Counted from the first letter of the stretch, positions 1-11,379 are shown. The stretch: DNA of 64,000 nt from Serpula lacrymans var. lacrymans S7.9 (GCF_000218685.1 NW_006763296.1:2615321-2679320); one strand, 5' to 3'. Numbers and translations: made by a program. The notes: generated from the sequence alone by a model not told the origin.

Positions 1-2
1 TG

Positions 3-587
3 AATGAAGCCTTTAAAAATAGTTACGAAGAAGAAGAAGCAAGAAATAAAATCTTGCAACTTAAACAAGGAACCAAAACGGCGAGGGACTTCTTTTTAGA
101 GTTCGATAGCCTCAGAAGAAAGGCGGGTTATCGGGATGATTCAATCCTGATTACCCTAATAAAAAGAAATATGAACCACACCCTGGTAGACAAACTATAT
201 GTCACCGGGCTACCACCAAAGAAGTACGAGGAGTGGAGAAAGCTCCTCCTCAACTACGATCAAATCTGGCGAGAAAGAGAGAAGGAAAAGAAGAGTTATT
301 TCAGCCAGACGGAGAGGGCCGGAACAAGGAAGGACAACGGAGGGGGAACGGAGAAGAAAGCTTATTCGGAAACCAGAGACGGGACCGGAACAATCTACAC
401 GGACGCAGGAAAGCCCATGGAGATTGATAAAGCTAAATACAAGAAGGAAGGCCTGTGCTTCAAATGTGGTATCAAAGGCCACATTAGTAAGTTCTGTCCC
501 ACAGAAGGGAAGAACAAAATAGATTTACGTGCCATGATAGCGGCACTCACAAAAGAAGAGCGCAAAGCTCTAAAATTGGATTTTTGA
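3..587 (+). pseudogene. gag (nucleocapsid) of element A, 5' part outside the window
   Basis: The frame is open from the window edge to a TGA at 585-587, so the N-terminus is missing. Near the C-terminus is a CCHC zinc knuckle, CFKCGIKGHISKFC (C-X2-C-X4-H-X4-C), which in this family binds element RNA for packaging. Upstream is a basic, Gly/Arg/Lys/Glu-rich linker. The frame ends KLDF at a T5 run (581-585) that overlaps the pol frame in -1 phase; element B has the same layout. This suggests pol is made by -1 ribosomal frameshifting. Inside the seen part the gag frame itself is undamaged. Confidence 0.85.
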
Positions 588-3500
588 AACGGCAACCAAT
601 ACAGCATCAATTGGCCAAGCCACAATATGTCAACCCCTTCTCGATTCTCCCTGTCAAAGAGTTAGTAGATACAGACAATAAAAAATATTTATCAAACAAC
701 TCAGAGACAAAGAAAGAAGTAAGGAAAGACAATGAAGATGCAAACCAGAAGAGGGGACTGGTAACAAAAACCCCAAAAGAAAGTACAACCGCAGCAGAAG
801 CGGCGCATAAAGAAGTGACACACGCAGCTACGGCGGCGAGCACGACTTTAGAAAGTGCAGCATCAGCGGCGGATACAAAAAAGCTCACACCCAATGCAGC
901 GATCTCTACGGAGAAAAATGCAGCAGAGACTGTGAAAGACAGGTCAGGAACCCCTGTAAATAAAAACCTAGAAAAAGAAAAAAATAAAATAATGATGGCA
1001 GCATGGACGCCGAGATGGGTAGCTGAAAGGCTAAGAGACCAAAAGGAAGCAAGATCCATTGGAATCTTAAATGCCTGGACACACTACAAAAGAGAAAAAG
1101 AAGCTACAAAAGAAACAATACAAGAACTCAATGCATTATCATTACATGATGCAGAGTTAGCACTCTTAGAGCTTCATACTCCCAAAAAATACATAAGAGG
1201 AACACAGGGAAATCAAATGAACATCACCTGTAGACTGACGACGCTGGATACGCAGAGATCAACAACGATCAAAGCGCTACTAGACAATGGATGCACTGGG
1301 AGCTGTATAGACTCTCAGTTTGTAAAAGAGCAAGGCTACGAAACAAATAAAATACCGAGACCAATTCCAGTCTACAACGCCAATGGAACTCTTAACAAAG
1401 ATGGAGCCATCAAAGAGTTTGTAGAACTGAAAATGGAAATCGACAACCACACAGAAAGAATACACTTCGCTGTCACGAACCTAGGCACCGGCAGGATGTT
1501 TCTGGGACACGAGTGGTTGTAAAAACACAATCCAAACATAGATTGGAAGAACTCGGAATTAAGATTTGAAAGATGTCCAGAGCAATGCAAACGAAAGGTC
1601 AGAATCTCTGATCCAGAGGAAGACCCTGAAACATACTCTGAAGAGATAGACTTTCTAGATGGGGATCAGCTGATCCAAGTTAGTCTAGTAGAATATGAAA
1701 AGACCAATATTCCTGATCATCTATACCAGATAAGAGCTGCCAGCACAAACGCACAAAAACTTGCTGAAGCCGCTGGGAAAAATCAGAAGGAAGGAGGTTT
1801 TGAAAAGATTGTTCCGAAGTATCTCCACGAGTATAAAGACATATTCGCTAAAGAGAACTTTGATGCACTACCAGAAAGAAGAGAATGGGATCACGCCATA
1901 GAGTTGATTCTGGGCGACCATAAATTAGATTGCAAAATCTATCCATTAGCCCTTGGAGAACAAGAACAATTAGATGCATTTATCAAAGAGAACTTAGAAT
2001 CGGGCCAAATACGCCCCTCTAAATCACAATCTGCATCACCATTCTTCTTCATAAAGAAAAAAGATGGAAAACTACGACTGGTACAAGACTACCGGAAGTT
2101 AAATGACATCACCATAAAAAATAGATATCCACTGCCACTGATTAACAAATTGGTCGACAAGTTACGTGGAGCCAAATACTTCACAAAACTAGATATTTGT
2201 TGGGGTTATAACAATATCAGAATCAGAGCAGGCGACGAGGACAAAGCAGCCTTCAGAACGAATAAGGGGCTGTTTGAACCATTAGTGATGTTTTTTGGAC
2301 TCACTAATTCACCAGCAACGTTCCAGATGATGATGAATGCACTATTTAAAGATCTGATTGATGAAGGAAAGGTTGTAATATACCTGGATAACATCATGAT
2401 CTTTACAAAACTATGGAAGAACATCGGGCAATGACGCACCGAGTCTTAGATATCTTACGAAAGAATCGCCTATATCTAAAACCGGAAAGTGCGATTTTGA
2501 AGAAACCTCGGTAGAATACCTTGGTCTGATAATATCAGAAAACAAGATTCGCATGGACCCAATTAAAGTAAAAGGGATTACAGATTGGCCAGAATGCAAG
2601 ACAAAAAAGGAAGTTTAAGCATTTTTAGGTTTCGTAAACTTCTATAGATGGTTCATACAAGGGTTTGGGTTGATCGCCAAACCATTGACTAAATTAACCG
2701 GAAAAGAAGAGTTCACTTGGGGACAGGAACAAAAAGAAGCATTCACAGAACTCAAAAAACAAGTCAGTTCCACCCCAGTACTTGCCTTACCGGCAGACGA
2801 AGGACAATATAAAGTAGAAGCAGATAGCAGTGACTTTGCCATGGGGGCGGTGTTGTCACAAAAACAGAATGACCAGTGAAAGCCTGTAGCATATCTCTCC
2901 AAAGCGTTGAATCCGACTGAGCGGAACTACGAGATCAATGACAAAGAGCTCCTGGCGATTATGACGGTGTTGGACGAGTGGAGACATTACCTGATCAATG
3001 TTAAAGAGGACTTTGAGATCTGGACAGACCACCAGAATCTCTTATATTTCAAACAACCTCAGAAGCTAAATCGGAGACAAGCGAGATGGGTGACAGAAAT
3101 GAGCAACTATAGATTTATGTTGCATCATATCCCAGGTACCAAACATATAAAAGCGGATCTTCTCTTGAGATGAGCAGATCATAATAAGGGGGAGGACAAT
3201 AATGAGAATGTTATCTTACTCAAAGAAGAACTTTTTGTAAGAATGTCAACAACAAATGACGAGAGAGAAACAATAACACAAGGAGAAGGGGAGAGCGCAG
3301 AAATCTACAAATGGATCAAAAAGAGGATGAAAAGTGTGGATGATCTAATAAAGAAAGTGGAAGATAAGATAGAAAAGAAGGAAGACGGTTGGTGGAAGGA
3401 CCATGAAGGTTACATCTTCTTGAAAGGAAGGATGTACGTACCAAAGGACGCTAAGCTAAAAGAAAGAATCATAAAGATAAACCATGATTTGATCATAGCT

Positions 3501-3850
3501 GGCCATCCCGGACAGTACAAAACGAAGGAGTTGATAACTCGAACCTTCTGGTGGCCTTATATGGATAAAGACGTAAAAAAGTACGTAGAAGGATGCAAAA
3601 TGTGCCAAAGAACAAAACCGATACACCAAAAAAAGGCAGCACCATTACACCCAAATGAAATCCCCACAAAACCATGGGAAATGATAATGGTTGACCTTTT
3701 AGGACCACTACCGGAATTGCAAGGGTACAACATGATCATGATTGTTGTAGACAGATTTTCCAAAATGATCAAAGTAATACCAACGCAAGCGGAACTTACA
3801 TCTCAAGGAGTGGCTAGATTGTTTAGAGATAACGTATTTAGGAACCACGG
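581..3850 (+). pseudogene. pol (protease-RT-RNase H-integrase) of element A, degenerate
   Basis: Protease motif LLDNGCTGSCID lies near 1285 (the usual DSG is DNG here). RT begins near 1850, with the FFIKKKDGKLRLVQDYRKLN block and an active-site box reading YLDN instead of YLDD. RNase H (near 2800-3170) has EADSSDFAMGAVL, NDKELLAI and IWTDHQNL. Integrase has an HHCC zinc finger (INHDLIIAGH, CKMC) and the start of the catalytic core (VDLLGPLP, VVDRFSKM), then stops at 3850 where X1 begins. Visible defects are TAA at 1520-1522, frameshifts near 2412 and 2489, TAA near 2616, TGA at 2877-2879 and TGA at 3171-3173. It cannot give a full polyprotein. Confidence 0.9.
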
Positions 3851-5657
3851 TGTCATGCACCAAAGTTGATTGGTAGCATGGACAGGTGTCAATAACGAAG
3901 CAAATATTCAAAAAGACTCGCCTTTGCGCCACACAGGCACAGTGCCACGTGGAATAGTAATTAATATTGCCCTTTTGAAGTTGTGGCTGATCAGCACCAC
4001 TTCTATTAGGCAATCCAGTCACGCTCACCATTGCTTTTCCATCTGGTACTTTCCGCGTTTCGGCATTTCGGCAAATTTTCGCGTCGCCACTGGCTACACA
4101 TTGCATTGCGCCCTCGCTTTTGTCGTTTCCCTTACTCCCCTTCCTTTGCCTAGCCCCACCATGAGCCCCTTCCTCTCCTTTTTATTCTCACCTGACGGTC
4201 GTTTCTGGGTCCCCATTCTAATCCACTTGTTTGTCACCTCCACCCTCCTCCTCCTCATCTTATTTGCACCCCCACCATTTCTGATGTCACCACTTCCTAT
4301 CCGCTTCCGTTGCCGATCTGTCAACTACCACGTGCCACTGCTGATATCAGAAAAGCCCCGGCGGCCGGTCCAAATAGGGCAACAGGTCCATCTTCATAAT
4401 GTCGATCTGCCATCATATACTATCAAAACATTGGTCGCTCGTCTTGCCTGGTTGGAGCGGGGGTGGGTAGTTTTTGAGCTGGAGAAGGTTCATCCCCTTG
4501 CGTTGCCCATGTTCATTGCTGTCCCATTCACTTGGGTACACTTATCTTTTGTCCATTGTCTTCGCTACAGCTACACCTATCACACACTGCCTGGGACTCA
4601 CTTGTTCCAAATTGGAACTACTCCTCTCCCTCCCTCGTTTGATCAGGTGGTCCAACACAACCAGTCCATTGGTAAGGCCATGGAACTGTCGGATTTGGAC
4701 TAGGTGGTGGACCGGTGGCTCCAGTTTCTTTTTCTTCAGCAGAACATTCATTTACAGTGCAATTATTTTTGATTTTTGAATCATTTTTATGGACACATAT
4801 TTTTTTAGAATGCCTGACTGACAATAAAGGAACTGTGTTGATACTGATAGTGTTTTGCCTTGCCCTTTTTTTACTGCATCTTCCCATGACATCATGATTT
4901 TCCTGCTCTCTTTTTGCTATTGGACTTTACTTTATGGCTGTACAAACCTGTGACATTACTCACAGCATTTATTCTTCTATCCCTTTCTTTTCCTTTTTTT
5001 GACAATCTTATCCTGTACTACCTACGCAGGATTTGTCAGCGTACATTCCTTCCTTCATATTCTTTCTCATTCTTTTTGCACAGCTATACTGTGCATAGCC
5101 TACTTTTCTTTTACTATATAAACCCCTGTATTTTACCTTGTAAAAAAAACAAGAACTCCAATCCAGACTTCTTCTCTACTCTCAAGTTCACTACTCTGCT
5201 ACTTGTGATCCAGTGTGGTCACAACACTTCCCACTTTTACCACTGTCAACTGCTGTCATCGTCACTTCCCACTTTTGAAGTCATTGTCATCCCTTTCAAT
5301 TAGAGTCCTTCTGAGCACTACAGTTTGTGCGTCAGGAGCCTGCTATCACTGGGAACCTCGTCATATTGTCGTTCTCAAACCTACCTTGTGCTACGATTAG
5401 CAAGGTAGTGCTCGTCTATACTCATCACAAAGCCCCTATCCTTCTATAAATTCAACTATCCCTCCTCCTCAAAACCCACACTCATACACCTCTGGGTTTT
5501 ACTTTGAAGGATCTTTATACGTACCACCCCACAAACAACCAGACCACTCCACTGTTCTAGGAGGCAAAGCCCATAAACAAGTTCTGTGGAATCTGGGAGG
5601 ATTGTGTGTTAGTTTGTTTTGTGTGTGGTTTTCTAACTGCAGTTCTCATCATCGACA
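3851..5657 (+). repeat. LTR-like repeat X, copy X1 (complete, plus orientation)
   Basis: The 1.8 kb unit starts TGTCATGC and ends CATCGACA, so it has the TG...CA ends of an LTR with short imperfect inverted termini. A TATA-like stretch (TATATAAACCCC near 5115), then pyrimidine-rich and short-repeat sequence, resembles an LTR promoter. The same sequence recurs inverted at 13739-15311 (nearly identical by eye) and, more diverged, at 6277-10257. The 5 bp flanks (CACGG and GCGGG) do not match, so no target duplication is preserved. No primer-binding site follows. I infer a solo LTR, or an LTR left after recombination, from an element whose coding part is not in the window. Confidence 0.7.
3870..4703 (+). 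other. Open reading frame of unknown meaning inside repeat X1
   Basis: A frame of about 277 codons with no recognisable domain; Pro/Leu-rich in the first half. Its second half (PVQIGQQVHLHNVDLPSY, then RLAWLERGWVVFELEKVHPL, ending SDLD) stays open in all three X copies, including the diverged X2 copy (6649-7138, minus), where differences are mostly single substitutions. That persistence could mean coding constraint or simply recent copying. There is no good start context and other long frames overlap it. I treat it as unproven. Confidence 0.3.
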
Positions 5658-6282
5658 GCGGGCCTGTCTCTGGTTCAAGTCTCGGGCTGTCATAAAGTAC
5701 TCTAGATTCTTATGATCGGTCCAAATTTCAAATTGGTGCCTAGCACCTTCTAAGTAGTGTGGCCAGTGCTCTAGAGCTCTAATGATGGCCAGCATCTCAT
5801 TATCGTATATTTGATAGTTGCACTCCGTAGGCGACAAACTATGTGATAAATAGGCACAAGGCCTCCAAAGGTCGTCAGGGCATTTGATTGACAGAACAGC
5901 CCCAGTAGCAAAATCAGAAGAGTTGGTTTCTAGCCAGAACTCTTTGTCTAATTCTGGAAATGCTAAAATGGGCGCTGTTGTAAACACCTGTTTAAGCTTA
6001 TCAAAAGCTTCTTGTTCTTTGGCGCCCCAATGCCAAACAATGTTCTTTTTAGTGAGATTGTTCAACGGTCTCATTATCTTTGCAATATTTTTGATAAATC
6101 TTCGGTAAAAGTTGCCTAAGCCAAGGAAGGCCCTAACTCCTTTGACGCAAGTGGGTTCAGGCCAGTCCAAAATAGCTTGAACTTTCTCAGGATCCATCCT
6201 GATTCTGTTCTGGCCTATTATCATACCGAGGAAGTCTACTTCCTTCACTTTAAAATTACATTTTTTGGGTTTGACTGCAAAA
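5658..6282 (-). pseudogene. RT (C-terminal part) and RNase H fragment of a chromovirus-like Ty3 element
   Basis: On the minus strand the translation reads KPKKCNFKVKEVDFLGMIIG (end of RT), then the connection region (FLGLGNFYRRFIKNIAKI), then RNase H with ETNSSDFATGAVLS, IYDNEMLAII and FEIWTDHKNLEYF, ending at NQRQAR. It is open throughout but has no start or end of its own: X2 abuts one side (6277-6282) and the end of X1 the other (5657). The sequence is distinct from elements A and B. It plausibly belongs to the same chromovirus as the integrase/chromodomain piece at 15312-15795, which lies on the other strand. Confidence 0.85.
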
Positions 6283-7138
6283 AGAATGAGAAAGAACATG
6301 AAGGAAGGAATTTACGCTGACAAATCCTGCGTAGGTAGTACAGGATAAGATTGTCAAAAAAAGGAAAAGAAAGGGATAGAACAATGAATGCTGTGAGCAA
6401 TGTCATAGGTTTGTATAGCCATAAAATAAAGTCCAATAGCAAAAAGAGAGCAGGAAAATCATGTCATGGGAAGATGCAGTAAAAAAGGGAAAGGCAAAAC
6501 ACTATCAGTATCAACACAGTTCCTTTATTGTCAGTCAGGCATTCTAAAAAAATATGTGTCCATAAAAATGATTCAAAAATCAAAAATAATTGCACTGTAA
6601 ATGAATGTTCTGCTGAAAAAAAAGAAACTGGAGCCACCGGTCCACCACCTAGTCCAAATCCAACAGTTTCATGGCCTTACTAATGGACTGGTTGTGTTGG
6701 ACCACCTGATCAAACGAGGGAAGGAGAGGAGTAGTTCCAATTTTGAACAAGTGAGTCCCAGGCAGCATGTGGTAGATGTAGCTGTAGCAAAGACAATGGA
6801 CAAAAGATAAGTGTACCCAAGTGAATGGGACAGCAATGAACATGGGCAACGCAAGGGGATGAACCTTCTCCAGCTCAAAAACTACCCACCCACGCTCCAA
6901 CCAGGCAAGACGAGCGACCGATGTTTTGATAGTATATGATGGCAGATCGACATCATGAAGATGGACCTGTTGCCCTATTTGGACTGGCTGCCAGGGCTTT
7001 GCTGATATCAACAGTGGCACGTGGTAGTTGACGGATCGGCAACGGAAGCGGATAGAAAGTGGTGACATCAGAAATGGTGGGGGAGCAAAGAAGATGAGGA
7101 GGAGGAGGGTGGAGGTGACAAGGAGGTGAACTAAAATA

Positions 7139-9944
7139 CTGTACGTAGTTGTATGCAAGCAACGGCCGCCAGGGTGTGACCTCCAAGTTTGCCCCAGAGT
7201 TAGCAACGAGGTCAATGTGACCTGTGACACTTCGGAGATTGGCAATGCCGAGGCCGAGAACGGTCGGTAACGGCTGGTAAAGGCCTTGCATCGGTCGGTA
7301 AGGGCTCGCATCGGTCAATGAACCAGCCTCGTGGCCTTTAACTCCGCTAAGGTACCAGGAAATTTATACCAATTTACAATGAATTTTGACTCGTTTGCAC
7401 TGCTACAACAACTTCACTGACACTATGGAGCTGAAAAGTAATACTTCTGACAACATTTCACGCATAAAATACCTCTCAAAACTGTTCAAAAGCTTACCCG
7501 ATGATCTCCCTCTGAACCCCGCTAGCTCTCGGTACAGATTTGGCTTGGACGGCGAGGAACTTGAAGAAAATGGCCACTGGTATGCTCTCAATCACAACCT
7601 GGAAATTTGCTTCCAGACCCACAATCTCCGAGGTGAACCACTGAAGATCACTGAGCGTGGGAAGAGCCTGGATACACTGTTGAAGATGCTGCAAGGCGGG
7701 ATGCGAGAGGCTCCAGGGGATGCCGAGTTGATAATGAATTGGGTCGAGAGGTTGATTGCCGCAGCTATGGTGTCCGGGGCTAAGAATGTAAAGCAGACAT
7801 CAAAGTGAGTTGGCCATTGTCAGCAAACAGTCACCCGAAAGTTAAACAACATATCTCAGGAGAAAGATGGCCTTTTCATCATTGGATGAAGGGTCAGCAG
7901 CACAGCCTGCCATCTAAACCGCGCTAAAGAAGAGAGGGCCAACGCGGAAGGCACGAGATCGGTCGCCTGTCAAAGGGACAGCTGTAACGCCCATCACCAT
8001 CGTCAACGACACAGACACATCATCCGACACCGAGACAATGGCCCCTCACGTCCATTCCGAGCCTCTGCGCGCGAGAGAAACTGCCAAGCCCAAGATGCCG
8101 AGGCTGGTTGCACTGGATGACAGCGATGATGAACATGATGGAGATGATGTTGATGATGGTGAATTGCCCAAGCCAGTGCGGAAGAGACAGTCCACCCTTT
8201 TCGCATTTTCTGGGTTCAAGAAGCTGAGCAAGGCTGAGGCTGATGAACAGAATAGGAGAGAGATGGCAGAGACGAGACAGGAGGCAGAGGATGAGCGATT
8301 TAGAGAAGCCATGGTCCGGAATCTGAGAGAGACCCAGAAGCGCGAGGGTGCACGAGAGAGGAAGAGGAAAAGCCGATTCAGCAAGAAAGCGAAAGAGATA
8401 CGGAGTGGTAAGAGGAACTCAGCGGGGAAAATCATGAAAAAGGTCAGTCCCTGCCAACCACATTTCGACTTTTGTACTCACAGTTACAGATGGTTCTCGG
8501 CCATGAAACCCCGGCTGCTGGTGTCCCCGATCTCTCTGATCTTGCTGAACTGTCAAGGCCTGGCAAGATATGGAAGAAGGGTCGTAATGGGAAGTTGAAG
8601 GGCACAATTCAGAATCGGCACTCGTGCACAAACTGGTATCATCCATACCTTTGGGTTCACATCAACAATGTCGCCTCTCGAGTCGCGTGGTCACCTACAT
8701 TCATTGTTAGCACGCTGCAGAAAGACCACCCGAGCCTTTTTGCAAAGCTCCATCGGGGAACTGTTTTTAAGTGGATTTCCAAGAAGGGAAAGAAGTGGTT
8801 GAAGAAGACAGTCGAGAATGTTGCACGTCGCAGTGTCCTTGCCCGTACTGGCCGCGTTGGGATTCTCTCGCCACATCGGGAGATTGTCGAGGAGGTGACA
8901 TCCCAGCTTAAGGGCCTTTGACTTTCCGGTGTTCCGGTTAATATTCTTGTTGCGCGATCAATACTTATGGCGGTGATCAAGGAGAGACAACCTGAACTTC
9001 TCGATTGTTAGATTGCTAATCCTGTTTAGGCACTGGCATCTATCAACCTGCTGATGTCGGACTGCAGCGCGTGACAAAGCATGCTCTGAAACAAGAGTCT
9101 CTCAACTTTTTAGTTGAATCACACCGTCAACAGCTAGCCGGTGGTCTAAAACCTGAAGCTGTCCGATTCACTCACTCCCTACCCGTTCTTCGGGATGCCA
9201 CAGTTGCTCCTGCTGTCCATGTTTATGACATGTTCAAGCAGGGTAAGGGCCCAGAGCTTGTTCGCAAGGTAAGCTCCATTTCATTATCAGTATCATACCA
9301 TCCTGACGACTTTATTTAGGCTTGGTCAAAATGCCAAGTAAAACAGTGGTGCCTCTCTCCTGAGGTCATACAGCACCAAGACACAAAGGCGGCCTTGCAG
9401 AAGTACCTTCAAGACCACCCCACATTCAAAGCCGAGATTGATGCAAAGATTGGCGATGTTTATGGCATTGACTCCGAACATGTCAACCCCGAAGATGACT
9501 TCAACAACGAAGGTGCCGACATGGATGATTCCGAAGTCCCGATTGGTTCAGTTATTCAGGAGGCACTCGGAAACGGGTTGGGTTGCATGCCCTTCTCAGC
9601 AGCAGGCCATGGTATTGCATCTTCCGAGCACACTGCGGTCCATGATGGTGGTTTCTTGCGGGGGTTGGCTGAGGGGGATGATATTTGGGCTTGGAATGTG
9701 GATGGTACTCGCATAAGCACTCTACCTTAGACTTAGGGGTTCTAGAATCAAATTTTTGCTGTTTGCGCGATTTTTTTTGCGATTTTTTGTGATTTTTTGC
9801 AATTTTTACAATTTTGACCTCAGCCTAGTGTGACTGAAAAGTTGATAGCAACGAGCCCCCTGTGACCGGTGACCAACTAGTACATTAGGCAACACAACCG
9901 ACCCCCTGTGACCTGTGACGTTGCTTGCATACAACTACGTACAG
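7139..9944 (+). mobile_element. DNA transposon with 26 bp terminal inverted repeats and TA target duplication
   Basis: The ends are perfect 26 bp inverted repeats starting CTGTACGTAGTTGTATGC (7139-7164 and 9919-9944). TA flanks both sides (7137-7138, 9945-9946). The uninterrupted X1/X3 sequence confirms this is an insertion into X2. Subterminal CCTGTGACC-type motifs are repeated near both ends. Size is 2806 bp. TA duplication plus a DDE-type transposase remnant fits the Tc1/mariner-pogo-like group, but the family assignment is inference. Confidence 0.85.
7425..9727 (+). pseudogene. Transposase gene of the DNA transposon, catalytic core deleted
   Basis: Exon-like blocks follow one another. 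The first is an N-terminal region (from ATG 7425, MELKSNTSDNIS...). Next is a basic, coiled-coil-like region with LPKPVRKRQSTLFAF and an RREMAETRQEAEDERF helix. Then comes a DNA-binding-type block (RGTVFKWISKKGKKWLKKTV...). The C-terminal block starts GTGIYQPADVGLQRVTKHAL, the post-catalytic part typical of large DDE transposases in mushroom genomes. Between ...VIKERQPELL (near 9003) and GTGIYQPADVG (near 9031) only about 30 bp remain where the whole DDE catalytic domain should lie. This copy could move only with enzyme supplied from elsewhere. Family recognition is from memory of similar proteins. Confidence 0.7.
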
Positions 9945-10276
9945 TAGGGATCCAGAAACAACTGTCAGGTGAGAATAAAAACGAGAGTAAGGGACCCATG
10001 GTGGGGCTAGGCAAAGGAAGGGAAGTGAAGGAAACGACAAAAGTGAGGGCGCAATGCAATGTGTAGCCAGTGGTGACACAAAAAATTTGCCAAAATGCCA
10101 AAATGCGGAAAGTACTGAATGGAAAGCAAAGGTGAGTGTGACTGGATTGTTATTCCACGTGGCACTGTGCCTGTGTGGCGCAAAGGCGAGTCTTTCTTAA
10201 ATATTTGCTTTGTTTTTGACACCTGTCCATGCTACCAATCAACTTTGGTGCATGACAACAATCACCTTCGCCAGAG

Positions 10277-11379
10277 TTGAGGCGCATGCAGAATTTAGAG
10301 ATGATGGTCCGGATGGCCATGAACACCGCAATCCAGGACAACAATGCAGAGTGGGAAAGGCAATTCCTGCAAAGAGACACAGAAGTTGCAGGCTTGCGGA
10401 GAAGGCTCGCAATGCAGCCGCCGCAGCAGCAGCAACAGACGGACCGGCCTATCGGACACGAAGCCGGCTACAGAAAAACCGTATTAGCCAAGCCGGAACC
10501 ATATGACAGTATTAAGAAGAAGTTCTGGAACCTCTTCGAATCACTACAGCTTTGTTTTGGAGCAAACCCAGAATACTTCCGGATAGAAGTAAACATGATT
10601 AATTTTACTCTATCCTCTATGACAAGCGGAGCAGCGGCAGCACTTAGAACAGAATGGGTGGAAAGAAAGATGCTGGCAGATGAAAGGACAGACATCGAAG
10701 AAATGGAGCAATTGGAGAGCTGGGCTCATTTTGAGCCATGCTAAAGGACCATTTCCAAGATGTGTTCAAAGAAGAAAGAAGCAAGTACAAAATCATGTAC
10801 TTGAAACAAGGTACTCTCACTGTGCAAGAGTACTTTGTAAAATTTGAAGCAACCAAATGACGCGCAGGATACAACATGAAAGGGAATGAACAATTCCTGA
10901 TCACGTTAATCAGAAACAATATCAACTCCCCGTTGATAAAACAAATCATCTACTCAGGAAACATTCTGAAAACATATACTGAGTGGAAAACAAGGATCAT
11001 CACCAATAATCAATTATGGTGAGATCAAGCAGAAAACGAGCGGATGATGAAGGGTATGGCCAGCGGCAGCTCCGGTTCCGGAAACCGGGGACCCAATGGT
11101 TGGTACCAAGGAGAGGGTGCTTCAGAGAAGAAGGCCGAGACAATGGAAGAGAAGAAAGACGGGACTGGAACCACTTATGGTGGAGCCAGCCAAAGAATAG
11201 AAGTTGATAAGGCAAAGTACCGAGCAGAAGGCAGGTGCTTCAAGTGTGGAGAAAAGGGGCACAGAGCCCAAGACCATAAAGAAGGAGGCAGCGCAGCTGC
11301 AAAACCAAAGTTCAACCTTCGAGCTATGTTAGAAGGGATGACAAAAGAAGAGCAGGACAAACTGCTCAAGGATTTTTAA
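10277..11379 (+). pseudogene. gag of element B, broken
   Basis: The N-terminal part includes a short poly-Gln tract (10420-10440) and the capsid-like block KKKFWNLFESLQLCFGANPE. The frame breaks near 10735, has a TGA at about 10858 and another stop near 11023, then resumes to a zinc knuckle and a stop at 11377-11379. The knuckle reads CFKCGEKGHRAQDH, so the last Cys of the CCHC motif is replaced by His, unlike element A. The frame ends KDF* at a T5 run (11373-11377), with pol continuing in -1 phase exactly as in element A. Confidence 0.82.

Larger units (their letters stand above)
1..3850 (+). mobile_element. Ty3/gypsy retroelement A, truncated at both ends
   Basis: The order gag zinc knuckle, aspartic protease, reverse transcriptase, RNase H, integrase is that of a Ty3/gypsy (Metaviridae) element. 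The left end runs off the window inside gag. The right end is cut at 3850 inside the integrase core, exactly where repeat X1 begins with TGTCATGC. No LTR of this element is visible. Element B (10258-13738) is the same family, similar along gag, protease and RT. Pol carries several stops and frameshifts, so the copy is dead. Confidence 0.93.
6277..10257 (-). repeat. LTR-like repeat X, copy X2 (minus, split by a DNA transposon)
   Basis: Segments 6277-7138 and 9947-10257 together match the reverse complement of X1 from about 5086 back to its first base at 3851. The 10257 end reads ...GGTGCATGACA, the exact inverse of the X1 start. The distal 570 bp of X (the CATCGACA side) is missing and is replaced by chromovirus RT. 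X2 is visibly more diverged from X1 than X3 is, so it is an older copy. The DNA transposon at 7139-9944 sits inside it and shows where the two halves join. Confidence 0.75.

Noticed and set aside
607..1059. 150-codon minus-strand frame in element A
   Set aside because: Its Ser/Ala/Leu-rich translation is the mirror of the Ala/Thr/Lys-rich pol linker on the plus strand.
4094..4324. Short basic minus-strand frames in X1 and their copies in X3
   Set aside because: They are antisense shadows of the larger X frame and differ between copies without pattern.
3851..5657. X1 as a simple solo LTR insertion with target duplication
   Set aside because: The 5 bp flanks differ and the two sides belong to different retroelements, so a rearrangement must be involved.
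8046..8435. 129-codon minus-strand frame
   Set aside because: Shadow of the basic, Arg/Glu-rich region of the transposase gene.
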